A DNA stretch of 64,000 nucleotides from Erpetoichthys calabaricus (GCF_900747795.2 NC_041395.2:35812597-35876596), one strand, 5' to 3'; numbered from the stretch's first letter, positions 45,071 through 57,130 are shown. Numbers and translations are program-made. Notes: generated by a model not told the origin, from the letters alone.

Positions 45071-45491
45071 TAAACATATGAAAGTAATTAAGAAGTATTC
45101 ATTCTTTCTTTCAATTTAGAACTAGCCAGCAATAGTAAAAATCTAGGTGAGGTGCCAGTGCCTGTCCTATCAGCAACAGGCATTGCGCAGACAGAAACGC
45201 CGGAGAAAACCGCCAGTAAGTCTCAGGCCATACAAAGTAACAAAAGCATCAATAAATAACCAAATGAAAAAAAATGCAAATTACATCTAAACTAACGACA
45301 ATCAATATTGACCAAACTGAGCTTCACATACATTGTACAGCAAAAGTTTAAAATAAAACATTTAAATGTACTTTTGGCATTCATATTCTTAACTGAAAAA
45401 TGATGTTTCCGCAGATTAAAATATAAGATTTGGAACATAAGGATATTTTTATAGTGAAAACAAATAGGTTTAAATAGATTACAGTATAAAT

Positions 45492-45604
45492 CCATCCATC
45501 CATCCATTTTCTAACCCGCTGAATCCAAACGCAGGGTCACGGGGGTCTGCTGGAGCCAATCCCAGCCAACACAGGGCACAAGGCAGGGTACCAACCCACC
45601 GCAG
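45492..45604 (-). mobile_element. V-SINE tail-only retroposon (copy D)
   Basis: It starts (sense) at CTGCGGTGGGTTGGTACCC. Ten bases between the start and the tail core are missing relative to copy B. A perfect duplication CAGTATAAAT is at 45482-45491 and 45605-45614. Confidence 0.93.
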
Positions 45605-46396
45605 CAGTATAAATCGAAAATGCAAATTTAAATTTACATTTATAATGTAACATTTCCATATGGTTAAGGTAAGGTTTTCGTAAAAGAAGCTCTTTATTGT
45701 CTAGAATTGAATACCATCTGCTCTTCAATAAACAACCGCATTTCCATCCATGTATCTTTAAACACGCTTTTTGCATTACATGCCCGTAATCTAAACCTGT
45801 CTGCCAAAACATATACTGTATATACACACACTCACACACTCTCAGATGTGAATTGTTAATGTGTGTTGGTCTGTGCATTGTGTATGAGTGTCCCCTGATT
45901 TAGCCTGTTGTCCCATCTCGAGGTTATTGTTGCCTTGTTGGTTCAAGCAGCATCGTATGGTATTCTCAAACCAAAAAGCACAAGAAAATGTACTAAACAA
46001 ATACCGTAGAAGACTATAGTATAATAGAAATGTAATAGAAGACTATAGTGAAAACGCTGAAGATGGTATTGTACATATCCTCGAAATACTTTGCAGGCAG
46101 TCAGACAAAGTCACTTTCGATCTTTATTTGCTCACATATTTACTTTTCGTATGTTTTATAACCTGCGTAAGAACAACATGACTCAGAATTTACTGCAGTT
46201 ACTCCATTAAGGGGGAATTTTAGTGAACCGAATAACATTTTATTAAGAAGAGTTAATTAAGAGCTAAACAGTGTAGTTTGTTTTTTAAATGATATCTATC
46301 TATCATGACATTGTCTCTTTATTTCTCCTATCCATCTATCATCCGCCTATGCCAGGAGGTAGAAGCTATCTATATGAGTCCTTTACCTTTAAAAAA

Positions 46397-46470
46397 CACG
46401 TGGGGCATTTTTAAAACAACTTCTTTCCGAGAGGCGATTGGCAGAGAAAGTTTCTCAGTTTCTGACGTCA
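46397..46470 (+). promoter_or_regulatory. Promoter-like cluster: E-box, inverted CCAAT, CRE
   Basis: CACGTG at 46397-46402, ATTGG (inverted CCAAT) at 46437-46441 and the full palindromic CRE TGACGTCA at 46463-46470 lie within 75 bases, 90-160 bases ahead of an open coding exon. This spacing fits a TATA-less vertebrate promoter. The motifs are seen; their use is inferred. Confidence 0.55.
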
Positions 46471-46558
46471 ATCCAGAAGCGAACAAAGCGCACTTCTCTA
46501 CTTCCTCAAGTGCAGTTGTAGCCTAAGTGTGTATGTTGTAGCGTGCTTGTTCACAGAT

Positions 46559-47015
46559 ATGGGAGCTAAGTCTAGCCGCGCACAGACAAATACAATTTTT
46601 GAGAAAAATAAAGTAAGATTGCACCATCACAGAAGGGCAGGAAGATGCAGACCTCATAGTTTCGACAATCTGGCCATTTGTGACAGCGTTTTAGAAGGAG
46701 TAAATGAACCGAGTCGGTCTGGGGAGAGCATCGCAGACGTACGAACAGAGCGTGACAGTGGATCGAATCAGCCGAGCACGTTTACATCAGATGTACAGCA
46801 GCATCGGCTTGGAGACAACAATAACCTCCTTTCTGTAACTAATGGAGCAAGCGGCACTGATACAGTGGGACTGTCCGATGGACTGCAGTTTTCAGATGGA
46901 ATTGTGCCCTTACGGATTCAAAGAGGTTCAACTCGAAATAGGGGATCCCAGAACCGCCCTGTTTCGGAGCCGGTGGTGGGGGTGTTGAGGATTACTAACA
47001 GGCATTTAAACTGCG
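46559..47015 (+). CDS. Probable first coding exon of an unrecognised gene (MGAKSS start)
   Basis: An open frame from ATG 46559 runs 152 codons to a consensus donor CTGCG|GTAAGT at 47016, in phase 1. The start is in good context (G at -3, G at +4). The in-frame ATG at 46529 has poor context and lies close behind the promoter cluster. The product begins MGAKSSRAQ, fitting the N-myristoylation pattern (Gly2, Ser6), then a basic stretch (HHHRRAGRCR) and a Ser/Thr/Asn-rich low-complexity part, ending LRITNRHLNC. Base composition is coding-like, with no repeat match. MGAK also starts ZNRF2, but the rest does not resemble it. I do not recognise the gene; further exons must lie outside or in sequence I could not recognise. 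Confidence 0.6.
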
Positions 47016-47021
47016 GTAAGT

Positions 47022-48490
47022 GCTCATCTGTGTCTGTGACGTTGTCTTGCTGGACGGAACTAGCAAGAAAGGAAATTAAAAAAAAACAAAACTGAAGTGC
47101 CTTGGCTATTGTTGGAAGTATGCTCGGTGATGGGTTCAGCATGTGTGTTTATGTATTGTTAACTCGACGACTGGATACAGCTTAACCATAATAGCGTTCC
47201 GTTTGGCCTGAAGTTAAAATATATCGGTTTTGGTGTTCTTGTTTTCCTGTTGGGTTTGTTGGTAGCACATTACGGAAAAGCAAGTTCTTAATCGTACAAG
47301 CACGTCTGCCTTGAAGATGCTGAAACCGCAATTGTGGTGTTCTCATATATGCTGTGCCTCTTTGTATCTCAGCCTACGGTTAGACTTTTGTGCTCCCACG
47401 CGCATTTTGCAAGATAACCGCAAGTTTAAAGTGACTTGGATGATGCCATCCAGTATTCGAGTATGTACCAAAATGTGTGCGATGTATATACAGTATAACA
47501 ACTTGAATTTGCCTTTGTTCAGTTAGTTACGTCAAGTATGTTGATGGTAATCAAAGATTTCACACTTCTGCAAAGACGATAGAGAAGTGTGAAAAAAGTA
47601 TTGATGAATGTTGTTTTTTTTTTGTTTTTTTTAAACCTGCTCCTCAACCTGAAAATGTTTGAGTGAGGGCTGTCGGAATAAGTCAACATTTCGGATGTTA
47701 AGTACTCTGAAATATCCAGTAAGAAACCAGTCCTGGACGGGATTCATGGCTGTAATGTGAGCATTCCAGATACTGGTTGAGTGAAGTGTATGAGTGTGTT
47801 TCATTATACACAATACTCTTGGGATGGCACATATTAAAAAGTATTTTATGATTTTGAGGTTGTGTTTAAATTATATGACTAATTAATACTCCATTTACTA
47901 CTGCTTTGTTCAGACCTTCTCATTTTAATTAATCAAGTCAAGCGATCTGATTGGCGTAGTAACAAGAATTTTTATTTGGTTGTATGGGTTTATAAATAAC
48001 AAGATAAAAGCATATTTCGTTTCTTTAAATATTTAGTTGGTGATGGTTTTAATGGAGCTAAATGAATTACAGTTGTGTCATGAGGAAACCCCTCCGCTTT
48101 CCCGTAACCGTTTCCTGTGCATAAAATGGAATCCACTGGGCCCAGTTGTGTTGTACTTTGTCTTGTTTCAGTTGAGACTTCGTCTTCACTTTTCTGATAT
48201 TAGACTGTGAAATCCCCCTCCCTAAATCCCTAGCTTTAATTTTCATTCTGTTCTTGTTTCATTCTTTATCAACTATGTGTTTCTTTTTCAAGCATCCTTA
48301 CCAATGGTCACATATAAATAGAATAATATAGCAAACTATCAGCAACTGACTTTGGGTGTATACCGTACTTGAGAGAGGTTTTGAAACCCGTAAAACTTTC
48401 TAAATTCTTGCATTAAATGCTCTTAAAATACAGTCTGATCTTTTTGTAAAGATATTAGTTGAGGTAAAGATTATCTGATTAACCAAAAAG
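47022..48490. other. Probable intron 1, no further exon recognised
   Basis: AT-rich sequence after the donor. Frames at 47311-47526 and 47631-47813 show no motif. A T-rich run lies at 47610-47635. Confidence 0.4.
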
Positions 48491-48502
48491 TGCTCTCAAT
48501 TA

Positions 48503-48768
48503 GTCAGTTATTTTAGTCATTTTCCAACCCGCTTTATCCTATAAGACAGGGTCACGGGGGTCTGCTGGAGCCAATCCCAGCCAGCATAGGGCGCAAGGCG
48601 GGAACAAATCCTGGGCTGGGCACCAGCCCACCGCAGGACACACACACACACATCAAGGACAATTTAGGATCGCTAATGCACCTAACCTGCATGTCTTTGG
48701 ACTGTGGGAGGATATACCCACGCAGACACAATGAGAACATGCAAACTCCACGCAGGGAGGACCCTTAC
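48503..48768 (-). mobile_element. V-SINE, 5'-truncated in the central domain
   Basis: The tail reads CCCGCTTTATCCTATAAGAC, a different tail subtype from most copies here. The central domain is present to ACTCCACGCAGGGAGGACCC and the head is missing. A perfect 12-bp duplication TGCTCTCAATTA is at 48491-48502 and 48769-48780. Confidence 0.94.
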
Positions 48769-48859
48769 TGCTCTCAATTATACTTACAGTAGCCTTGAAT
48801 GCATTTAATAAAGATTTGGCAAACAATGGAAAATGTGTGTGAACCCTCAGATGTAGTAA

Positions 48860-49480
48860 ACAATGTAACCTCCTTTAGCAACCAAACACTTCTTGGTATG
48901 TTGATTAAACATAGTCAGTATTTAGGAGGTATTTGGGCTTTGCCCGCTTTCTGTTTCTAGAATGTCTTGCCACTTCAATAGGAGTTTGGGCAGAACTCAT
49001 ACTTGATCATTCAAAAGTATTATTATTTATTTAAAAACACTTTGATCATGTTTTTTTTCTGCGACCATTATTTTGCTGTATTATCCATCTTATTTTAAGT
49101 TTCTGTCATAACAGCTGAAAGCAGCGCTCAACCCCATAGTCTCCCAAGACACAAGCTTCACATCAGGGGTCCTCATATTCTCCTGCAGAGTTTGATAATA
49201 CAGTTTAGAATTCACTGTTCCTCTGGTAATTACAAACTGTCCTGGAGGGTTGAGGAACTCCACATCATGGTGCTGTCTCCAGTATGGTTCATAGCTGGGT
49301 TGAGCCTTTAATGTTGGTGTGTGGTGTTTGTTTTCTCCAAGCCTCAGTGTCTTTACGTCAGCCAAATTCAACTTCTGTCCCATCTATCTGGATCATTGGT
49401 TCTGTAGTGTTGTGGTGGGACATCCAGATGTGGATTAGCTGGCTTGAGAAGAGCAAGATGTTTAGTGCAGTGTAGTGATT
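48860..49480 (-). mobile_element. Tc1-like DNA transposon, decayed transposase
   Basis: The minus-strand frame at 49090-49383 includes ENKHHTPTLKA, a GGGS-like stretch turned to WRQHHDVEF, then VITRGTVNSKLYYQTLQENM. This matches the Tc1 transposase core (HTPKNT.PTVKHGGGS...G.VNS..Y..IL..N). Upstream residues such as LDVPPQHYRTNDPD fit the block before it. The terminal repeats were not located. Dead copy. Confidence 0.65.
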
Positions 49481-50739
49481 AACTTTATAGTAGCTTCCCT
49501 CAATTTTTCACAGACCTTAACAAATGCAAGTGATTCCTGTATATCCTTGATTGTCACACCATTTTCAAATAATGGTTCTTTAATGGCACTGTGTTGTTTT
49601 TCATGGAACAATTCCTTGACAAGGACGCATTGGACATTGAATTGGTTCCTTATCTTTTCTTAAATCAGAAAATCTTTAATTTATTGTATACCTAGCAGAA
49701 TGCTGACGAGTCGAGAAGACCGGAGCCTATCTTTTGTTACAGCAAGAAACTTTAAAAATCAGTAACTTATTGGTATTTCACAAATCTTATCATCTGTTAT
49801 GGCTCTAAATAAAGAGAGATTCTTTTCGGAACCTTCATCTGGATTATTCTTTTGGGAAACAAAAATTGTTCCCTCATGATATTACAATGAAAGAACCACT
49901 TTGGCACCTTTTATGGTTGTGTTTCATCCAATTGAGCAAAATTGTGAGTTTCTGCAGTGATGTTAGTAGGACACCAACCACCTCTTAGCAAAAGTAGTGA
50001 CTATACAGATTTCTCCTCTGTTTTTGTGTTATCTGCCTGATAGTAAGCTAATGGTAGCCCAGGCCTTTGACAATTTTTTTTAAGCTTTATAAAAATGGAT
50101 ATCTCTTCTGAAGAATTTGAATATCTGGATTTGACCATATTATCTCCCAAAAGATCTTTGTCCTTACAGGAAATGCACACCAAATACAAAGGCTGAAAAT
50201 TATCTCATTTGATTGGAAGACCTGATTATTCTGGTTCTTTATGTTAACATTCTTTTCCTATACCTCACATTGAATATTCAAACAATATGTCAAAATATCC
50301 ATGTACAATTTTGAGAATACATTCTGTTTGGACAGCCCTTATCATTGCTTACATATGTTCTTCTCCTCTACTGAGGGCTATTCAGGGAACGTCAACAGTT
50401 TCGCAAAACGGTTTTGTCACAATGGTTGGATTTAGAAATGGATGGGTACGTTATTTTTTGCTGCCCTTTTTATGATTTTTGGATGTGTGTGTGTTTACTC
50501 GTATATGGGCGCATAAAGTGTAAGTTTAGATTGTGATCGCGATTAACTTTTCCGGTGAAGTGTGAAAAGTGCGAGCACAGGTAATTGAGTTGAATGTTCA
50601 AGCTGGAGGGTCATTTCACGTTTATCATCGACTTTAAAATTCAAACACTAGCTAGCAGTGTATTCTCTTCAAACGCTTAGCCGCTCCCATTTAAAAAAAA
50701 AAAAAAAAACAGAAGAAGAAGAAGAACTTAGCTGAAGAG

Positions 50740-50960
50740 CTGCGTGTCTGGTTATCTAAAGCCAAGCCGCTTGTGTATTGCGAGCAGCGCTTGTGAGTGT
50801 CGCCTCGCCCACATCCTGATTGGTATCGCTGAGCAGAGCGCAGAAAGACGCTTTGTTGGCTGAGCCTCGGGCGCTGCGCAGCGGAGGGGCTGTGGTGCCA
50901 TCTGTGCCGAGTAGCGTCTCTCCCGGGGCAGTTAGAATTGAATTACGCTACTGTTGGGTT
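50740..50960 (+). promoter_or_regulatory. GC-rich, CpG-containing promoter-like stretch
   Basis: A 220-base block clearly richer in GC and CpG than its surroundings (TCGCCTCGCCC, CGGGCGCTGCGCAGCGGAGG, TCTCTCCCGGGGCAG) contains an inverted CCAAT (GATTGG, 50818-50823). It lies 3.7 kb after the MGAKSS exon on the same strand. It could be an alternative first exon or the promoter of another gene. A 76-odd codon frame at 50820 is present but has no motif. Confidence 0.4.
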
Positions 50961-51805
50961 TTGGAAAAGATCGTCCAAACAAACTTTTGCTTGACGCATT
51001 TTGTTGCTTCGTTTTTGTGTTGTCTCACTTTATACTGGAACTCGACATTAAGAAGACCTTAACCAAGGACACACGCATAACGCTCAAAGCAACCAGATTA
51101 CAATACTTATTTAGCCTATACAAGGTAGTTCGAATATAGATAGTGCCATAAAGGCTAAACGTCTTAAAGCAGTTAAAAGTACATTAGCAGTATTATCGGG
51201 ATCACGAACTGAAATTGGCGAATACACGGAATTGTGGATGATCAAGACTGTCGTCTGTACGGGAGAAACTGTAAACAATTATAGTGTTCATTGTTTGATT
51301 TGCACCCTCCTGAAGAATCATTTTAAAGTTAATTCCTGTAATAAATGCTGCTGTAATGCCAGATGAGGATTCGTATCGACGTGTTAGTACAAGCCAAAAA
51401 CTTGCAACAGAAAACATTTCGGTCTTCTAAAGAAATGTTATGAGTAAAGTGAAATGCATCACTTAAGAAGTAAAAAGAAACGCCTGTCATTTGAATAATA
51501 GAATAAAAAGAGACGAGCAATTAAAAACGTGTAATATCAATACTTTGCAGCACTTGGACCCTTGGCTCAGTTTTTCTCTGGGGTGCCGTCCATGGCGTGT
51601 TTGCCTGTTTTTCCCTGTCTTTGTTATTTCGCCTCCAGTTTCCTCCTTAGATGCCAAACGCATCCAGTTATTTTGATTTTGGACTCTGAAATGTCTCGGA
51701 GTCCGTGATTGTGTATCAGCATGCCATGGGATGGACCACGAGTTGGTCCTAATTTTGGGCGTCTTGCTGCTGTGTTTGCTTCCAGTATGTAGTGACCTCC
51801 TACTA

Positions 51806-52120
51806 CAGCGTTTCTCAGCTTTTAAGTATTTGCGACCCGAGTTTTCATAAGAGTTTAAATCTCGCCCCCCTAACGTTTTTTTGAAAGGAGACCCCTAATA
51901 CCAATTTGTTCTTTTTAAATTAATGATATATCATAGATGCATATTTCATTATACCTACTTAACTTTTATCGACATTTATCTAACTCTAATATTTATTTTT
52001 CTAGTATCAGAGTGTAGTTTAAGTTAATTTGTTTTGGTTTCAATAGATGTATTTTTCATATTTTCGATTCTTGTTCTCTTTTTTCACATCTTCGCGCTCC
52101 CTTTCAGAACCACTGTCCTG
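51806..52120 (+). mobile_element. hAT-type MITE (end CAGCGTTTCTCAGC), copy 1
   Basis: CAGCGTTTCTCAGCTTTTAAG at the left, then TCTCGCCCCCCTAACGTTTT and, near the right, CACATCTTCGCGCTCCC. The complement of the same blocks occurs at 59743-60275. The right end is less clear, and the flanks show no certain duplication. Confidence 0.7.
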
Positions 52121-52334
52121 GGGGAAAAAAAAGCATGATCAGAGCAATACAAGATACAGTTTTTAATTTTTCATTTTTTTTATAGTAAAGAGGTACTCAA
52201 TTTTATAATGTGATGCATTACATAAACAGTGTTTCACTTGATTTTGTCACAGTGATAGTATCCTAATCTAATTACTGACTGGAGCATTGTTTTTTATTTA
52301 TTTATTTATTTATTTTAACACATTTGCCTGCTGT

Positions 52335-52530
52335 TGCTGGATTTGAGTGAGTTTCCTATGAGGTCTCTGGTTTCCTGTCACAGACAGTACATGTGATGTC
52401 TGCCATCTGTAAATCAGCCCCATGGTCGTGTACCCTGTCCAGAGAGAGTCCTATATGTCTGGGATAGGCTGTTGCTTTGTGGGATTCTCATCAGGGGAAT
52501 GTAACTGAGACAAAGGATGGAGGAGTCTAT
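52335..52530 (+). mobile_element. Old V-SINE fragment
   Basis: GAGTGAGTTTCCTATGAGGT, CTCTGGTTTCCTGTCACAGA, CGTGTACCCTGTCCAGAGAG and CTGGGATAGGCTGTTGCTTT follow the central domain and tail order at high divergence. Confidence 0.5.
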
Positions 52531-52851
52531 AAATACATTTTGATTTATTGATTTTTTTCTTTCTTTGAATGCTTCACATATCTTAATGCATAGTCTATTT
52601 CCATCTAACCCCAAGTAAAAGTCGGTCGGTGTTATCAAAGACTGCAGTGCTATTTAGATGATCTAAACGCATGGTGGTTGGGTCAAGGTTGAGTCCCTTT
52701 CTTTTGGAGCTATGTGCTACCATTGTCCACTGTTCCACAGCTTTATGCACTGTCATTTTTGTTTTTAATAGAAATCCGGAAGAGAGCATTTACTATTTAA
52801 TTTCAGAGGATGAAGCGCAAAGGGGGATGATCTTAGACAGACTTTTTAGTC

Positions 52852-53573
52852 TTTAAAATAAAAGTGCCACAGTGATTCTTCAGAGTGATGCCATAGGGCA
52901 TGGTTTCTTAAACTATGAGCTCTGTGGGTCGCTGCCTTTTTGGTCACGCCAGATCGTGACTCACCATTGTATTCAATGGGAAAGGGTCTCATAAGGTTTG
53001 CAGTGTGTCTCATGATGGTTTGCTACAGGTAGCTTAAGCAATCAATATTGCTCTGCTGTGATATTTGGCAAAAGGAATACCCTCCCCCAAAGATCTGATG
53101 GCCCTCAGAACTGGGACTCTGTGACACTAAGAAGGCCAAGATTGGGTCACTTGAAAAAATGTTTAAGAAACTGTGCTATAGGGCAGCCATGTTTGGTTCC
53201 CAAAAGAACCATCCACATGGCGCTTCCTGAAAGAGCCTTTCTTTATTTAGATCTGCAACATAAATAATCAGTATACATAATTAAAAGATTTTTGAAATAC
53301 AAACGGGTTACTTATTTTGAAAGGATTATGCTGCCTACAATAACAATGCTATGTTCGTGGTTTTTTCATGTCTCGGTGTCCTGCTAGTTAGCCTACTATA
53401 CAATAAAGATTTCTGTTTTCTCCACATATGACAAACCTTTTCAAAGCACAAAGAACTAATTTCATTTGCAAAGAATGCTTCCGAGTATGAAATATCTCTC
53501 TTAAGCAATGGTTCTGTAAGAAACCCCACATCCAGTAAAGTGTCATTGAAGAACCATTTATTTTTAAAAAGTG
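52852..53573. mobile_element. Palindromic MITE with TTTAAAATAAAAGTG ends, interrupted
   Basis: The left end TTTAAAATAAAAGTGCCAC and right end TTTATTTTTAAAAAGTG are inverted. Inside, TTGGTTCCCAAAAGAACCAT and GAAGAACCATTTATTTTT recur as in the copies at 25772 and 32642. A second MITE is inserted at 52899-53175. Confidence 0.68.
52899..53175. mobile_element. hAT-like MITE nested in the palindromic MITE
   Basis: The ends CATGGTTTCTTAAACTATG and TGTTTAAGAAACTGTG are inverted. The 8-bp flanks CCATAGGG (52891-52898) and CTATAGGG (53176-53183) match at 7 of 8. The 277-bp body has no gene. Confidence 0.82.
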
Positions 53574-53679
53574 TACTTACTGGTCATATGTGATACACGG
53601 TAGATTCAGAAAGTACTCGGGCCCTTCAAACTGAAACCCCTCATTCAAATAAGAATCCACTGTATACATTCTGATATTG

Positions 53680-54452
53680 GCTATTTCTGAATGTTTATGG
53701 CACATACAGTAAAATGTAAGAGGAGATCATTCAGGCCATCAAGCTTGTTTCATTAGGTAATGCCCAGGTTGTCTCAGTATCTCATCCAGATACCTTTTTA
53801 CAGTTTGAAAAGACTTCTGCTTTCACTATGCTGCTTGATTCTTTGTTCTGCATCCCTGTGACCTTTCGTGTGAACGCTTCAGTCTTGAAAGAATTCTAAG
53901 TACGTATACTGATAGGTCTGTTTAATTGCCTCTGTTGAGAACTTTGAAGATCTGGATTAGTCCTTCTACAATTGACTAAAAGAGGTTTATTTCCAATGTG
54001 CTGTCAGAGTAGGACATGCCCTTCAGCCCAGGGATGTACTTGATTGCTTTTGTCTGGCCAGCTTGTAGAGCTGCTGCGTTTGATTTGTAATGTGGTGACC
54101 AGAACTACTTACAGGACTACAGATACAGTCCCATTAGTAGGAATACATATAACATCTCCTGATTTTACATTTAACACATTTTATAATATAATCTAATATT
54201 GTATTTGCCTTTTTAATTGTATCTGCACAGTACCCAGATGATGAGAGTGGTTTGTCAACTTAAGCCCCGAAATTAGAAGCTGCTTTCTATAGGTCAATGT
54301 TGCCCATTCTTTTAATTAATGCTGTTATGTTTATAATATAGCCCTTCATTTTTTTTTTTTCTCATAAAATTTCTTTTTCACTTTTTTTTTGCTAACTTTT
54401 TATTGTATGTTGTTTCTACAATTTTAATGTCATCTACAAATTTTACTAGTTT
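53680..54452 (-). mobile_element. CR1-clade LINE ORF2, C-terminal part, antisense and degenerate
   Basis: On the minus strand, around 54085-54110, the word FWSPH appears, the end of the CR1 motif LVRPHLEYCVQFWSPH. The order of the surrounding sequence agrees with the same family. The V-SINE at 54453-54763 interrupts it, and RT motifs of the same orientation follow at 55500-55700. Confidence 0.6.
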
Positions 54453-54763
54453 CCATCCATCCATCCATCCATTTTCCAACCCGCTGAATCCGAACACAGG
54501 GTCACAGGGGTTTGCTGGAGCCAATCCCAACCAACACAGGGCACAAGGCAGGAACCAATCCCGGGCAGGGTGCCAACCCACTGCAGGACACACGCACACA
54601 CTAGGGCCAATTGAGAATCACCAATCCACCTAACCTGCATGTCTTTGGACTGTGGGAGGAAACCCATGCAGACACGGGGAGAACATGCAAACTCTACACA
54701 GGAAGTGAACCCGGGTCTGCTAACTGCAAGGCAGCAGCACTACCACTGCGCCACCATGCCGCC
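54453..54763 (-). mobile_element. V-SINE, near full length
   Basis: Complete order from (ATCC)n to the head (CACTACCACTGCGCCACCAT). The usual (CA)n stretch is short (CACACGCACACAC). No duplication could be fixed with certainty. Confidence 0.93.
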
Positions 54764-55259
54764 CATATCAGAATTAATGTCTTCAATATAACTTAAGCCC
54801 TTCTCACACTACACCAATTTTCCCATGATTTCCAGTAATAGGCTTTCATTTACATAATATCGGAGAGTTGGGGACTGTCATGGCGTACTCGTCTGGCCAC
54901 CAGTCATGTAGCTGGACATCTCCAGTGACTCGGTGAATCCAGTCTAAAACTCTCTACCCAACAAAGTCAAGCAGGATTGATTTTTGTCTGAAGTTATTGT
55001 GGTGGGCTCATATGTGTGCAAGAGCTGACAACCAACAAGCAACTCACCTGGAACTACAGTTCCTAAAATGTGGCCACAAGGAAATGATGGAAGCTAGTGT
55101 TTTCAACAGTGCTAACAGAAAAGATACTCATCTCTGTCTGACATCTCACATTTGTCATGTTTGAAAGGGCTGGGGGGATGGGGTGGGGGCCGAGGGTCAG
55201 AGATTGTAGCTGAACGTGCCATACCAGGAATAGTCATACAGACATCAGTGTTGTCAGGC

Positions 55260-55730
55260 AGCACGTTCTTGACTGCTAGAATGCTGCGGGCTCATGATAT
55301 TTTGGAAATTTAAAACTGTGCTGAGAAGTTGTGAGAGAGTTTTGCAATCAGTCATTACCTGTGATTTCTAGTCAATTAATCTGAGTTCTTCCAGGCAACA
55401 AGATCTAGCAACTGCAGTCGTGAAGTTTCATAGACTTTCTGACTAGAAATTATGCAATGCTTTGACAACTTTAGAGAAAGTAACATTCAAAGCACAGACT
55501 CCTGAGAGACCACACTGATGACCTTATCCCATTCTCCTTTTATCTTTACTTTTTGTCTCTGACTTGAGTTACCAAGTTAAAATCCATTTTTAAGTTATCT
55601 TTGATACCAGTGGCTTCTAGCTTCAAAATTAATCAACTGTATCAAAGGCTGTTGGAAAGTCTACGCAAATGATGTCATATGCTTTGATTTCTATGTTTTT
55701 TTTCATTGATACCTCTGGGTTTCTCTTTCT
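55260..55730 (-). mobile_element. CR1-clade LINE ORF2, RT motifs A and B, antisense
   Basis: Minus-strand reading of about 55640-55685 gives KAYDIICVDFPTAFDTVD, a decayed RT motif A (normally VVYLDFSKAFDTV). Around 55500-55520 VVSQESVL corresponds to GVPQGSVLGP. The distance and order fit one RT copy together with the part at 53680-54452. Frames are broken in several places. Confidence 0.72.
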
Positions 55731-56990
55731 TTTAACTGTGAATGTTATTTAGATGTTGGTGTTTAAACATTTTCAATCTCTTTGTTTTAAATCCCTTCAT
55801 CATGGAAGGTGGATTAGCTGATTGAAAGACCAAGGTTATCTCATCTCTCATGTGATAGGGCTGGAGGAGGATGTCACAGAAAAAGTGTATGGATAGGGAC
55901 TGGTGATGTCTCAATAGAAGACCCTTAATTGATTTTGGGGTGTCATTTTCTTTGAAGAATCCTTTCACAGTGTCTATGAAAGCATCTTGTAAATAGATTC
56001 ATTATCAAATTATCATTTGCTCCTTAATAGATAGAACTTTATTTGTCTACAGGGAAAAATTTGGAGATTTCTGTTGTGTTTATCTTCTTGTCTCCAGTAA
56101 AACTGGGATGAATTGTGTCAGAAGACCTGATGTTATTGTTCAAGGCACTAAACCCATTACTGCATTGTTATCATTCAGAAATGGATTTTCCTGTAAGTTA
56201 CACAACTATTAACCAAATGTTTAAGACTTCCTCATCTAGTCACATGTTGTTCATTTGTCTTTAACACTTTACATTTGGCTTCAGAACAATTATGATAGCC
56301 TGGTGAGTTGTTAGGTGAAAACTCGTCATTCAGGTTAGATTACAATACCATAAGAATTTACGTCTTAGTGTGGTATCTGTTTGGACATGTACTGCCTTAC
56401 CAGTCAGATATACCATATGCACAGTAAAAATATTTCTGCTTCTTAGTAACTCAGTTTTCCATATTAAAATATTTTGGAGGTTTTAAATAAATATAATGTT
56501 ATTAACACCCCACTCCTCAAGCAATGCCTGAGGCATTTTTGTTTTACTTGCTACAAAGGGACTTGCTTTGCCATCTTTGTCTGTAAACTTAATTAATTTA
56601 CATTGTTTTCTGAACCTGCTTTTTCTGTTACTGAGTTTTATGGAGCTGGTTTATGTAGTAGCAGTAGTTTGTATAAGAATGGAACTAGCACTGGATGAGA
56701 TGTCAGCCCTCTTTAGGACACAAACCCACACTCAATCATATCGGGTCAGACAATTAAAAACATTTGGGGTACTGGAAGTGAAAATAAAACACTTGCACAA
56801 AGAAAAGGAATCAAATCTAAGCAGAGATGGAGTGTAAAGTGAATCCTGGTTCCTCAAACTTTGAGAGGGAAGTGCTGTCCTTTTAAGTATAATTTATGAT
56901 TTTAGTTTAAGTGTTAAATATTGAACAGCTATTGTTGTAAGCAGCATAGCTGGTTCATTTACTCTCTGGGGTGTTTCCTCTGTGGAGTTT
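55731..56990. other. No gene recognised
   Basis: AT-rich sequence; a frame at 56568-56837 has no motif. Confidence 0.45.
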
Positions 56991-56999
56991 TCTGATCCT

Positions 57000-57130
57000 T
57001 GCTGTTTATGCATTGTGTTTCTTTATATACTCCAGGATTGTCCCGTATCCTAAGGACATGCGTTCAGATTGACCCCAAATTAAACTGATGTTGGTGTGTT
57101 ATGTGATAAACTTCAACCTTTAATGGGGTT
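57000..57130 (+). mobile_element. Possible old V-SINE fragment
   Basis: CTCCAGGATTGTCCCGTATC, CTAAGGACATGCGTTCAGAT and TGACCCCAAATTAAACTGAT resemble the central domain, at low similarity. Confidence 0.35.

Noticed and set aside
46918-47142. Minus-strand frame over the end of the MGAKSS exon
   Set aside because: Shadow of the plus-strand frame, with no motif and no promoter on that strand.
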